This document shows, in pieces, positions 1 through 6,917 of a DNA stretch of 10,665 bases (its first letter is position 1; each line of letters starts with the position of its first letter). The stretch is taken from assembly GCA_023396465.1 (NCBI GenBank), contig JAEWWF010000018.1, forward strand, positions 1 to 10,665. Reading direction: 5' to 3'. Source of the DNA: Pseudomonadota bacterium (GTDB taxonomy: Bacteria; Pseudomonadota; Alphaproteobacteria; Rhodospirillales; Rhodospirillaceae). The notes beneath the pieces are model-generated. The model searched no databases. It saw only the letters and a program-made list of their open reading frames with translations, and had not been told where the DNA came from. A program made the translations under genes and the position numbers.

Positions 1-581
1 GCCCCGAACACCGCCACCCGCGCCCCCGGCAGCGGCCCGTCGGCGGCGGTCAGGCGGCGGGTGAGGTCGATCCAGTGGTCGATCGGCCACGACTTGCCGG
101 GCCAGTTGGCGGTCGGCCCGACGCCCAGCACCGGCCCGCCGGCGGCCGGCAGCAACCGTTCGGCCGCCGCCTCGTCCTCGGGCCGGGCCCAGATCACCGG
201 CGGCGGCGGATCATCCTGAAGGCCGAGGGCGGCGGCGGCCAGTTGCACCCGGTGCAGGCCGTCGATCTTCGGCACCGACTGGCGATGCCGCGCCCACAGC
301 AGCCACGGCAGGGCGGAGCGCCGCATGTCGACGATGCGCCACCAGCGGGTGCCGACGGTCTGCCGCCACAGCTCCCGCCAATGGCCGGCCCGCTTGCGCT
401 TGCGGACCACCAGCAGGCGGTGGAGGTTCGGAACGGCGGCGAACAGTTGCTGCGGCACCGTGCCGCAGGCCACCGTCACCCGCAGGTCCGGTTCCTGCCG
501 CAGCAGGTGGGCGAGCACGCCGGTCGACAGCACCGCGTCGCCGATCTGGTTGGAAGTGATGAACAGCAGCCGCCGGGTCAT
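1..581 (-). CDS. Glycosyltransferase family 9 (heptosyltransferase-like), C-terminus cut by window edge
   Basis: I translated this by hand from the ATG at 581-579; it stays open to the window edge, giving 193 residues of a protein that is normally about 320-370. The N-terminus has the GT9 pattern, a beta strand followed by SNQIGDAVLSTGVLAHLL (residues 10-27) with the conserved Asp at 15. A second family block, PTANWPGKSWP (156-166), resembles the nucleotide-sugar-binding stretch that opens the C-terminal domain of WaaC/WaaF-type enzymes. The family transfers heptose or related sugars from ADP- or NDP-sugars to lipopolysaccharide core on the cytoplasmic side of the inner membrane. It lies 25 bp downstream of another putative glycosyltransferase on the same strand, so the two are probably co-transcribed. 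The Shine-Dalgarno match is weak (a GGACGGACG stretch). The sugar and acceptor cannot be assigned, and the rest of the C-terminal domain is not visible. Confidence 0.88.
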   Translation of the reverse strand, partial: MTRRLLFITSNQIGDAVLSTGVLAHLLRQEPDLRVTVACGTVPQQLFAAVPNLHRLLVVRKRKRAGHWRELWRQTVGTRWWRIVDMRRSALPWLLWARHRQSVPKIDGLHRVQLAAAALGLQDDPPPPVIWARPEDEAAAERLLPAAGGPVLGVGPTANWPGKSWPIDHWIDLTRRLTAADGPLPGARVAVFG

Positions 582-606
582 GATCGCGCGTCCGTCCGCC
601 CGCCGC

Positions 607-1605
607 TCAGCCGGCCGGCGCGGAGTTATCGGCGGCAACGCGATGGGACACGTCGTTGCGCTCCCACAGCGGGCGCCAGTCGAAGAACGGCGGCAGGATC
701 TCGTCGTATTGCAGGTGCACGGCGGCCGGGGCCAGCGGGCTGAAGGCGGGCATGCGGTCGAACAGCCGGTTGGTGGTCTGCCGCTCGCTGCCCAGCGCCC
801 GCTTGCGGGTGCCGACGAAACGGGTGTTCTCGAAGCACTCCCACTGCTCGCGCACCACCCGGCCGTGGGTGAACAGGGTATGGGTGGCGTTGTGGATGGT
901 GCGCCAGCGCCGGTCGCGGCCAAGCACAATGTAGGATGGCGGATGATCCATGTAGAGCGAGCCGTGCTCCTGCGGCGCGATCACCAGATGACTGCCGCAG
1001 CGCGCCGCCATGTCGCGGTAGAAGTCCCACATGGCGAGCACGCCGTCGGTCTCGTGCAGCCAGTCGTCCTCGACGAAATAGGTCAGGCCGTCCTGCTGCC
1101 GCGCCCAGTCGAACTGCTGGTGCAGTGACGGCCCCTGGCCGGGCTCGGCGGTGGTCACCACCTCCACCGGCACGGCGGCGTCGGCCTCCGCCAGCACCTG
1201 CCGCAGGCGGGCGAGCGGGGCGGCGTCGGAGCGGTCGTCCAGCACCCGCAGGCTGACGCGGCCGCCGCCGTGGCGGGCGGCGTGGTTGAGCGACCGCACC
1301 AGCGACAGGGTGCAGCGCAGGGTCAGGTCCTCCAGGCTGCCGCCGGTCAGGCGCGGCTTGGGGTTGACGTTGCGGTTCTCCCGCAGGCAGGTGCGCAGGC
1401 AGACGTGCAGGGCATCGAGGTCGCCGGCCGGCGGGGCCGCCGGACGCGGCCGGTCCTCCAGCGCCGCGACCGCCTCGCCCGCCTGTCCGTCGTCCAGCGC
1501 CCGCCGCACCATCCGCATGCCGCCGAGGCCGAGGCCGTTGTCGCGGCGGACCTGATAGCCCTTCAGGCGGACGAGGGTATCGACGAGGCGGATGAGAGGG
1601 TTCAT
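607..1605 (-). CDS. Putative glycosyltransferase-like protein with YFVEDD motif
   Basis: The protein has 332 residues. Its middle reads like a GT-A nucleotide-sugar transferase: an LRTCLR strand near residue 70, an LRVLDDRSD segment near 120, then TYFVEDDWLHE near 175, where EDD could serve as the DXD-like metal/nucleotide-binding motif. The C-terminal half is rich in aromatic residues (HPPSYIVLG, NATHTLFTHG, PPFFDWRPLWERNDV), as is common where an acceptor is bound. There is no signal peptide or membrane segment, so a cytosolic enzyme is expected. The family is not one I can name; the call rests on the EDD motif and on the GT9 gene 25 bp downstream, which together suggest surface-glycan synthesis. 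The start is the ATG at 1605-1603. Upstream ATGs at 1640 and 1636 are not usable: the one giving MKTTPL is in another frame. A general hypothetical protein remains possible. Confidence 0.68.
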   Translation of the reverse strand: MNPLIRLVDTLVRLKGYQVRRDNGLGLGGMRMVRRALDDGQAGEAVAALEDRPRPAAPPAGDLDALHVCLRTCLRENRNVNPKPRLTGGSLEDLTLRCTLSLVRSLNHAARHGGGRVSLRVLDDRSDAAPLARLRQVLAEADAAVPVEVVTTAEPGQGPSLHQQFDWARQQDGLTYFVEDDWLHETDGVLAMWDFYRDMAARCGSHLVIAPQEHGSLYMDHPPSYIVLGRDRRWRTIHNATHTLFTHGRVVREQWECFENTRFVGTRKRALGSERQTTNRLFDRMPAFSPLAPAAVHLQYDEILPPFFDWRPLWERNDVSHRVAADNSAPAG

Positions 1606-1717
1606 GGCGACGTTCCGGCAGCGGGGTGGTTTTCATGGCATAGCGACGGCGGCGCCGCAAGAGCCGCCCCACCTTACGCCCCGATACGCCACGCCCGCCC
1701 CAGGCGGTGCCGCAACG

Positions 1718-1732
1718 GTGAGCTTGGCTCAC
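1718..1732. promoter_or_regulatory. Perfect inverted repeat, candidate operator
   Basis: GTGAGC-TTG-GCTCAC is a perfect 6-bp inverted repeat around a 3-bp centre, 66 bp before the ATG of the AhpD-like gene. Its position suits an operator. It has no adjacent T-run, so it is not a terminator, and the stem is short enough to arise by chance in GC-rich DNA. No regulator for it lies in the window. Confidence 0.3.
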
Positions 1733-1785
1733 TTGCCTTGCGTCGGCGACTCCGTCATGCTGTGCCGCCTAATGGCATCGCATAT

Positions 1786-1791
1786 GAGGAG
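1786..1791 (+). promoter_or_regulatory. Strong ribosome binding site for the AhpD-like gene
   Basis: GAGGAG lies 6 nt before the ATG at 1798. It fixes that codon as the start, against the longer upstream reading frame that passes through the spacer. Confidence 0.85.
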
Positions 1792-1797
1792 ATTCTC

Positions 1798-2163
1798 ATG
1801 TACAAGGACTGGCCCCAGTTCGCGACGGATGTTACGGGCGCCATGGGTGAGCTGCGCAAGGCCGCGCCCGAGGTGATGCAGGCGTTTTCCGGTCTGGCCA
1901 AGGCAGCCACCGCCGAGGGCGCGCTGTCGACCAAGACCAAGGAACTGATCGCGCTGGGCATCAGCGTCGCCATCCGCTGCGACGGCTGCATCGCCTTCCA
2001 CGCCCGCGCCGCCGCCCGCCACGGCGCCACGCGCGAGGAAATCGCCGAAACGCTGGGCATGTCCGTCTACATGGGCGGTGGTCCCTCGGCGGTCTACGGC
2101 GGCATCGCCATGGAAGCCTTCGACCAGATGAAGGCCGAGATCGACGCCAAGAAAGGTGCCTGA
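1798..2163 (+). CDS. Carboxymuconolactone decarboxylase / AhpD-like family protein
   Basis: A 121-residue single-domain protein, the usual size for stand-alone members of this family. It carries the AhpD-type active-site pattern with Glu49, Cys61, Cys64 and His68 (CDGCIAFH), so the spacing is E-X11-C-X2-C-X3-H. In mycobacterial AhpD the same spacing forms the proton relay and redox-active cysteine pair. True CMD decarboxylases lack this CXXC, so a thiol-dependent peroxidase or reductase role is more likely than aromatic catabolism; this is inferred from the family. The C-terminal GGGPSAVYGGIAMEAF segment is also typical of the fold, an all-helical oligomer in the cytosol. The start is fixed by GAGGAG six bases upstream. 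The next gene begins 3 nt after the TGA, so the two are probably one operon. The physiological reductant and substrate are unknown. Confidence 0.92.
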   Translation: MYKDWPQFATDVTGAMGELRKAAPEVMQAFSGLAKAATAEGALSTKTKELIALGISVAIRCDGCIAFHARAAARHGATREEIAETLGMSVYMGGGPSAVYGGIAMEAFDQMKAEIDAKKGA

Positions 2164-2166
2164 TCG

Positions 2167-2703
2167 GTGACACCGCGACGCACCGCCGCCCGCCGCATGC
2201 GGCCCGGCCCGCCGTCCGGGCACGAAGCCCTTCTCGGCCGCCGGGCCGCCGCCGCGATGGTGGCGGTGCTCGCTCTGTTCCTATCCGCCTCCGGCGGCGC
2301 GCCCGAGGCGCCGAAGGAAAAGAAGGACACCGGCCCCCGCCGCGACCAGGCGGGAACCATGTCCGGCCAGTTCATCCTGCTTGATCCGCTGTTCATCCCG
2401 GTGGTGGACGAGGCCCGCAACCGCACCACCTATTCCGGCATCATGGTCCGTCTGGAGCCCAACCCGGACCGGCGCATGGATGCTTGCTACGCGGTGCCGC
2501 GCATCCTCGATGCCCTGGTCATCGACTTCTATGAAAACCGCCTGACCCGCGAGCAACTGGAAAAGCAGGGGCCCGCCCGCAAGCGGGTGGAAGAGGTGGT
2601 GAAGCGCATCGCCGGGCCACAGGTGATCAGCACCGCCGCCGTGTTCGATCAGGTGCCGGAGCTAGACGAGAACAGCGTCAAGCTTTCCCGCGCCTGTAAG
2701 TAA
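2167..2703 (+). CDS. Small exported or membrane-anchored protein, FliL-like features
   Basis: 178 residues from a GTG codon 3 nt after the upstream stop; AAAGG at 2152-2156 could be its ribosome binding site. An Arg-rich N-terminus precedes a hydrophobic stretch (residues about 27-43, AAAAMVAVLALFLSAS), then a charged linker and a compact domain. That suits an uncleaved anchor or a signal peptide with the domain in the periplasm. The domain opens with GQFILLDPLFIPVVD and continues with IMVRLEPN, PRILDALVIDFY and VEEVVKRIAG. This order resembles the FliL flagellar-associated domain (a 'LDPF.V' strand, then a strand, then the DAV helix), but I cannot establish homology by eye. Two cysteines (in MDACYAV and in the C-terminal SRACK) could form a disulfide outside the cytoplasm. 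ATG 2257 is an alternative start, but it would remove the basic N-region. No other flagellar gene is nearby. Confidence 0.7.
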   Translation: MTPRRTAARRMRPGPPSGHEALLGRRAAAAMVAVLALFLSASGGAPEAPKEKKDTGPRRDQAGTMSGQFILLDPLFIPVVDEARNRTTYSGIMVRLEPNPDRRMDACYAVPRILDALVIDFYENRLTREQLEKQGPARKRVEEVVKRIAGPQVISTAAVFDQVPELDENSVKLSRACK

Positions 2704-2717
2704 GCGACCCCGGGCCG

Positions 2718-3527
2718 TCAGCGGATCCCCGCGCGCATGAAACTGGCGACGAACTGGCGCTGGAACAGCAGGAAGGCGACCAGCAACGGCGCCGTCGTCA
2801 TCAGCGTGGCGGCTGAGATCACCGCCCAGTCGATGCCCTGGTCGGTGGAGGCGAAGACCGACAGACCGACCGTCAGCGGCCGCGTCTCGACGCTGTTGGT
2901 GACGATCAGCGGCCACAGGAAGTTGTTCCAGTGGTGGCTGACCGACACCAGCGCATAGGCGATGTAGACCGGCTTCGCCAGCGGCACATAGACATGCCAC
3001 AGCACCCGCAGCGGCCCGGCGCCTTCGATGCGGGCGGCATCGTCCAGTTCCGCCGGCACCGTCTTGAAGGTCTGGCGCAGCAGGAAGATGCCGAAGGCCG
3101 AGGCGATGTAGGGCAGGCCGATGGCAGCGATGGTATCCACCAGCCCGAGGCCGCGCATGGTGGCGTAGTTCTCGACGATCAGCATGTCGGGCATGATCAT
3201 CAGCTGGACCAGCACCAACACGAACAGCACGTCGGCGCCGAAGAAGCGGAAGCGGGCGAAGGCATAGGCGGCGAGCGTGCACAGCACCAGCTGGCCGATC
3301 AGGATGCCGCTCACCAGGATCATGGTGTTGAGGAAGTAGCGGGCGAAGGGCGCCGCCTCCCACGCGCGGGCGAAGTTCTCCAGGGTCAGCGGCGCCGTCA
3401 GGTCGAAGCTGGCGGAATGGGCGGTGGGGTGGAAGGCGGTCCACACCGCGAACAGCAGCGGCAGCACCCAGATCAGGCCAAGCAGCCAGGCGGCCAGGGT
3501 TTCCAGCGGCGGCACGGGACGGGTCAT
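2718..3527 (-). CDS. ugpE: Carbohydrate-type ABC permease, UgpE/MalG-like
   Basis: 269 residues, the normal length for a CUT1-family inner-membrane permease. About six hydrophobic segments are visible, beginning with TLAAWLLGLIWVLPLLFAVW (residues 10-29). The cytoplasmic coupling loop that contacts the ATPase is at about 161-186 (LDDAARIEGAGPLRVLWHVY followed by VPLAKP), and the protein ends in the usual RQFVASFMRAG manner of MalG/UgpE proteins. Its ATG overlaps the stop of the upstream permease as ATGA (3524-3527), so the two are translationally coupled and probably made in equal amounts. It is the last gene of the operon. No UgpQ phosphodiesterase follows; instead a convergent gene ends 14 bp away. 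The Ugp assignment rests on the whole operon, including its GlpR-like regulator, not on this subunit alone. Confidence 0.9.
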   Translation of the reverse strand: MTRPVPPLETLAAWLLGLIWVLPLLFAVWTAFHPTAHSASFDLTAPLTLENFARAWEAAPFARYFLNTMILVSGILIGQLVLCTLAAYAFARFRFFGADVLFVLVLVQLMIMPDMLIVENYATMRGLGLVDTIAAIGLPYIASAFGIFLLRQTFKTVPAELDDAARIEGAGPLRVLWHVYVPLAKPVYIAYALVSVSHHWNNFLWPLIVTNSVETRPLTVGLSVFASTDQGIDWAVISAATLMTTAPLLVAFLLFQRQFVASFMRAGIR

Positions 3528-4399
3528 CGGTAATGCGTCCTGCGGTCGAGGATGACGAATTGGCCGAGCGCCACCAGCGCCAGGATCACCAGCAGCACCA
3601 CCGTCAGCGCGGCGGCATAGGCGGTATCCCAGAACTTGAACCCGACCTCGTAGATGTAGAACAGCAGCAGACTGGTGGTGTTGTCCGGCCCGCCGCGGGT
3701 CATGACGATGATGTGGTCGATCATGCGGAATGCATTGATGATGGCATTGACCAGCACGAACAGGGTGGTCGGCATGATCAGCGGCAGGGTGACGCGGCGG
3801 AAGAAGGTCCACCGGCCGCAGCCTTCCAGCGCCGCCGCCTCGCGCAGCGACTGGGGAATCTGTTGCAGGGCGGCGAGGTAGAAGATCATGAAGAACCCGG
3901 CCTCCTTCCACACCGCCACGGCGATCACCGCGCCGAGCGCCGTCTCCCGGCTGCCGAGCCAGTTGGTGGCCGGCAGGCCGAACAGGCCGGCGATCTGGTC
4001 GAGCAGGCCGTAGGACGGCGTGTAGAAGAACAGCCAGATGTTGGCCACCGCGATCATCGGCAGCACGGTCGGGGTGAAGAACGCCACCCGCACCGCCGCC
4101 CGGCCGCGCAGCCGGCCGTTCACCAGCAGCGCCATCACCAGCGCCAGGATGACCGAGGCCGGAATGGTGGCGGCGGCGAAGACGGCGTTGTTGGCAAGGC
4201 TCTGCCAGAACACCGGATCGTCGAGCATCGCCCGGTAGGCATCCAGGCCGGCGAACCGCGACGGCCGGTTGGGGCGGGCGGTGGTGAACAGCGATGCCCA
4301 CAGGGTCGCCACCGCCGGCACATGGGTGAAGGCGGCCAGCAGCACCACCGCCGGGAACACCAGCATCCAGCCGTAGAGATGCACCATCCGGCGCGCCAT
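3524..4399 (-). CDS. ugpA: Carbohydrate-type ABC permease, UgpA/MalF-like
   Basis: 291 residues with six predicted membrane spans. The first is at about 10-29, and the ATPase-coupling EAA loop is at 187-210 (EAAALEGCGRWTFFRRVTLP, then LIMP). TRGGP at 234-238 is the conserved segment found near the last span in UgpA/LacF/MalF-type permeases. It pairs with the downstream UgpE-like subunit to form the translocation channel. The ATG at 4399-4397 has GAGG four bases upstream, which excludes the longer reading frame that would extend into the binding-protein gene. A 77-bp gap containing a strong stem-loop separates it from the upstream binding-protein gene. Sure as a CUT1 permease; somewhat less sure of glycerol-3-phosphate as substrate. 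Confidence 0.9.
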   Translation of the reverse strand: MARRMVHLYGWMLVFPAVVLLAAFTHVPAVATLWASLFTTARPNRPSRFAGLDAYRAMLDDPVFWQSLANNAVFAAATIPASVILALVMALLVNGRLRGRAAVRVAFFTPTVLPMIAVANIWLFFYTPSYGLLDQIAGLFGLPATNWLGSRETALGAVIAVAVWKEAGFFMIFYLAALQQIPQSLREAAALEGCGRWTFFRRVTLPLIMPTTLFVLVNAIINAFRMIDHIIVMTRGGPDNTTSLLLFYIYEVGFKFWDTAYAAALTVVLLVILALVALGQFVILDRRTHYR

Positions 4400-4420
4400 G
4401 GAAGCCTCGTAAAAGCCGAA

Positions 4421-4466
4421 GGGAAAAGAAGAAGCTCCGGCGGACCGCGATCGGGTCCGCCGGAGC
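4421..4466 (-). terminator. Stem-loop with T-rich tail between binding-protein and permease genes
   Basis: A perfect 13-bp inverted repeat, 4434-4446 (GCTCCGGCGGACC) with 4454-4466, encloses a 7-nt loop. It lies 10 bp after the binding-protein stop. On the transcribed minus strand it is followed by TTCTTCTTTTCCC. This is the shape of an intrinsic terminator, but with an interrupted T-run and the two permease genes still downstream. Partial termination or protection of the upstream mRNA 3' end would both raise the binding protein over the permeases. A comparable intercistronic element separates malE from malF in enteric bacteria. Confidence 0.82.
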
Positions 4467-4476
4467 CGGGACAGGA

Positions 4477-5766
4477 TCAGTGGTAGGCGCGCAGGATGCG
4501 CTCGGCCTCGGCCTGCGCCTTCTTCAGCGCCGCCTCCGGCTGTTCGGCGCCGGTCAGGGCCGCCTGGAGGGCGTCGTTGAGCGCCTTGGTGACACGCTGG
4601 TTCTCGTGCGTCGACAGTTCGGCGACGGCGTGCGGCAGCTGGTCGCGGGCGACGGCGGCGGCCGGGAAGCCAGCGACGTAGTCCTGCATGGCCTTGGTCT
4701 CCCAGGCATCGGGGCGGACGGCGACATAGCCGGTGTCGATGCCCCACTGGGCGGCGCGCTCCGGCGTCGTCATCCACTCGACGAAGGTCAGCGCCGCCTT
4801 GCGCTGCGCCTCATCGGCCGACTTGAAGACGTAGAAGTTGCCGCCGCCGGTCGGGCTGCCGCGACGGGCCTTTTCCGGCAGCATGGCGACGCCGAACTCG
4901 AAGGGGGCGTTGGTGCGCACGTTGGTCAGGTTGCCGGTGGTGGTCCACATCATGGCCACCTTGCCCTCGAAGAAATCCTTCGGCGTGGTGCCCCATTCGA
5001 CGATGCCCGGCGGATGGACCTTTTCCTTCACCGACAGGTCGACCCAGTACTGCAACGCCTCGACCACCTTGGGATCGTCGTAGTTGGTCTTGTTGCCCTC
5101 GGCATTGGCGAGGATGACGTCGTTCTGAGTGGTCAGGCACTGGAACAGCCAGTAGGGGAAGCCCGAGGACGGGATCTGCACGCCCCAGCGGCTGGTGACG
5201 TCGCCCTCGCGCTTGGTCAGCTTGTGGGCGAATTCGGTCATTTCAGCCCAGGTCTGCGGCGGCACCTCGGGGTCGAGGCCGACTTCCTTGAAGGCCTCCT
5301 TGTTCCAGTACATGACGACGGTGGACCGCTGGAACGGGATGCCCCAGGTCTTGCCGCCGGTCTGGCTGTTTTCCATGAAGCCGGGGTAGAAGCTGCCCAG
5401 CCATTTGGTCTGCGCCTCGCCCTCGATCAGATCGTCGAAGGGAACGATGGCGTCCTCGTCGATCAGGGTGAACATGTCGGTGGACAGGATCACCGCCAGC
5501 TCCGGCGCATCGCCGCCACGCACCGCCGTCAGGGCCTTGGTGATGGTGTCCTGGTAGCTGCCGGAATAGACCGGGTTGATGCGGATGTCCGGGTGCTCGG
5601 CATGGAAGTCGGCGACGTACTGGTCGATCAGCTTGGTGATCGGGCCGCCGACGGCCACTGGGTAGTAGAAGGTCAGCTCGGTCGCCGCCAGCGCCGCCGG
5701 GGCGGCGGCGGTGGCGACACCGGTGGCGAGCGCGGCGGCCGCCAGGGTGTTGCGGAAGAAGGTCAT
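4477..5766 (-). CDS. ugpB: Periplasmic binding protein of a UgpB-like ABC importer
   Basis: 429 residues, close to the roughly 440 of UgpB. A signal peptide is clear: a short basic N-region, an alanine-rich hydrophobic core and an ALA|A type cleavage site after residue 27. The mature protein follows the family 1 (CUT1) binding-protein layout: an ELTFYYPVAVGG strand, FHAEHPDIRINPVYSGSY, GGDAPELAVI, then WGIPFQRSTVVMYWNKEAF, which matches the UgpB block ending in PVLYYNKDAF. It continues with GLDPEVPPQTWAEM, FFEGKVAMMWTTTGNLTNVR and the C-terminal FVEWMTTPERAAQWG. It would capture the substrate in the periplasm and deliver it to the UgpA/E-like channel. Glycerol-3-phosphate or glycerophosphodiester as ligand is inferred from this similarity and from the GlpR-like regulator; another polyol or sugar is possible. 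Only a weak GAGAGA stretch precedes the ATG. The gene starts 56 bp after the ATPase stop. Confidence 0.9.
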   Translation of the reverse strand: MTFFRNTLAAAALATGVATAAAPAALAATELTFYYPVAVGGPITKLIDQYVADFHAEHPDIRINPVYSGSYQDTITKALTAVRGGDAPELAVILSTDMFTLIDEDAIVPFDDLIEGEAQTKWLGSFYPGFMENSQTGGKTWGIPFQRSTVVMYWNKEAFKEVGLDPEVPPQTWAEMTEFAHKLTKREGDVTSRWGVQIPSSGFPYWLFQCLTTQNDVILANAEGNKTNYDDPKVVEALQYWVDLSVKEKVHPPGIVEWGTTPKDFFEGKVAMMWTTTGNLTNVRTNAPFEFGVAMLPEKARRGSPTGGGNFYVFKSADEAQRKAALTFVEWMTTPERAAQWGIDTGYVAVRPDAWETKAMQDYVAGFPAAAVARDQLPHAVAELSTHENQRVTKALNDALQAALTGAEQPEAALKKAQAEAERILRAYH

Positions 5767-5822
5767 GGGGTCGTCTCTCTCACTCTGCGGGAAAAGGGGA
5801 GGAACGAAGAATCCGGCCGCCC

Positions 5823-6917
5823 TCAGGCAGGCACGGCGCGGGCGGCCGCCGCGGGGGCATCGAACTCGACGCGGCGGCGGCCGCTCTCCGCGTCGAACAG
5901 GTGTTGCGCCGCCGCCGACCAGACCAGCCGCACCGGCGTCCCCGGCATCAGCCGATGGTGTCCCGGCAGGCGGGCGGTCAAACGATGGTCGCCACCACCG
6001 ACTCGGCAACTGACCAGGGTATCGGCGCCCAGGTAGTCGCAGGCGGCGACGGCGGCGGGCTGGCCCTCGGCGCCTTCGCCGAGCCGCACGTCCTCCGGCC
6101 GCAAGCCGAGGATCAGCGACCCCGCCGCCGCTGCCGACGCCACCGCCGGCCCGTCGCCGCCGCCGACGATGCGACCAGCGGCCAGCGGCACCAGATCCAT
6201 GGGGGCGGCGCCGATGAAGCGGGCGGCGAACAGGCTGGCGGGGCGAGCATAGATCTCGGCCGGCGTGCCCATCTGCTCGATGCCGCCGTGGTTCATCAAC
6301 ACCACCCGGTCCGACATGCTCATGGCCTCGGTCTGGTCGTGGGTGACGTAGATCATGGTCATGCCCAGGCTTTCCTGAAGCGCCCGGATTTCCCGCCGCA
6401 TGTCGTTGCGCAGCTGGGCGTCCAGGTTGGACAGCGGCTCGTCCATCAGGCAGATGCCGGTTTCCGAGATCAGCGCCCGCCCCAGCGCCACCCGCTGCTG
6501 CTGGCCGCCCGACAACTGCGCCGGCTTGCGGTCGAGCAGGCGGTCGATGGACAGCAGCCCGGCCACGCGGACCAGCCGACGGTCGCGCTCCGCCACCGCC
6601 ACCCGGCGGATCTTCAGGCCGAACAGCAGGTTCTCGCGCACCGTCAGATGCGGGAACAGAGCATAGGACTGGAACACCATGGCGACGCCGCGCTTGGCCG
6701 GCGGCAGGCGGGTGACGTCGCGGCCGCCGATGGTGATGGTGCCGCCGCTCACCTCCTCCAGCCCGGCGATCAGCCGCATGGTGGTGGATTTGCCGCAGCC
6801 CGACGGGCCGAGCAGGGTGAGGAAGCGGCCGGCCTCCGCCGTCAGGGTGATGTCCTGCACGGCGACGGTGTCGCCCCAGCGTTTGGCGACAGCGTCCAGG
6901 CTGACGGCGGCGGTCAT
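5823..6917 (-). CDS. ugpC: ABC transporter ATP-binding protein, UgpC/MalK-like
   Basis: 364 residues with every ABC ATPase motif in order: Walker A GPSGCGKST at 37-45, Q-loop Gln83 in VFQSYALFPHLTVREN, signature LSGGQQQR at 135-142, Walker B CLMDEP at 156-161, D-loop SNLDAQLR, and H-loop His193 in YVTHDQTEAMS. The remaining C-terminal third is a TOBE/MOP-type regulatory domain (LILGLRPEDVRLGEG at about 270 is its usual entry), as in MalK and UgpC. It powers the CUT1 permease pair encoded downstream from the cytoplasmic face. Its ATG overlaps the regulator's stop as ATGA (6914-6917). In E. coli ugpC comes after the permeases; here it comes before the binding protein, so the order is rearranged though the set is complete. 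Unlike E. coli, only one ATPase serves, which also argues against the two-ATPase GlpSTPQV glycerol system of rhizobia. Confidence 0.95.
   Translation of the reverse strand: MTAAVSLDAVAKRWGDTVAVQDITLTAEAGRFLTLLGPSGCGKSTTMRLIAGLEEVSGGTITIGGRDVTRLPPAKRGVAMVFQSYALFPHLTVRENLLFGLKIRRVAVAERDRRLVRVAGLLSIDRLLDRKPAQLSGGQQQRVALGRALISETGICLMDEPLSNLDAQLRNDMRREIRALQESLGMTMIYVTHDQTEAMSMSDRVVLMNHGGIEQMGTPAEIYARPASLFAARFIGAAPMDLVPLAAGRIVGGGDGPAVASAAAAGSLILGLRPEDVRLGEGAEGQPAAVAACDYLGADTLVSCRVGGGDHRLTARLPGHHRLMPGTPVRLVWSAAAQHLFDAESGRRRVEFDAPAAAARAVPA

Larger units (their letters stand above)
1606..1797. other. Divergent intergenic spacer between glycan genes and the AhpD-like operon
   Basis: This 192-bp spacer must hold promoters for both directions. 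No convincing -35/-10 pair for the housekeeping sigma factor could be read in either direction. The only clear structure is the inverted repeat at 1718-1732, listed separately. Short ORFs crossing the spacer are compositional read-through from neighbouring frames. Confidence 0.6.

Noticed and set aside
626..1732. 368-codon minus-strand frame overlapping the glycosyltransferase-like gene
   Set aside because: Extreme Arg/Pro/Ala composition; it is a shifted frame of the 607-1605 gene, which has a normal globular composition and an EDD motif.
4480..6036. Long open frame (518 codons) on the plus strand
   Set aside because: It lies antisense to the binding-protein gene and part of the ATPase gene. 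It is low-complexity Gly/Arg/Ala/Asp-rich with no recognisable motif, as expected opposite a GC-rich gene.
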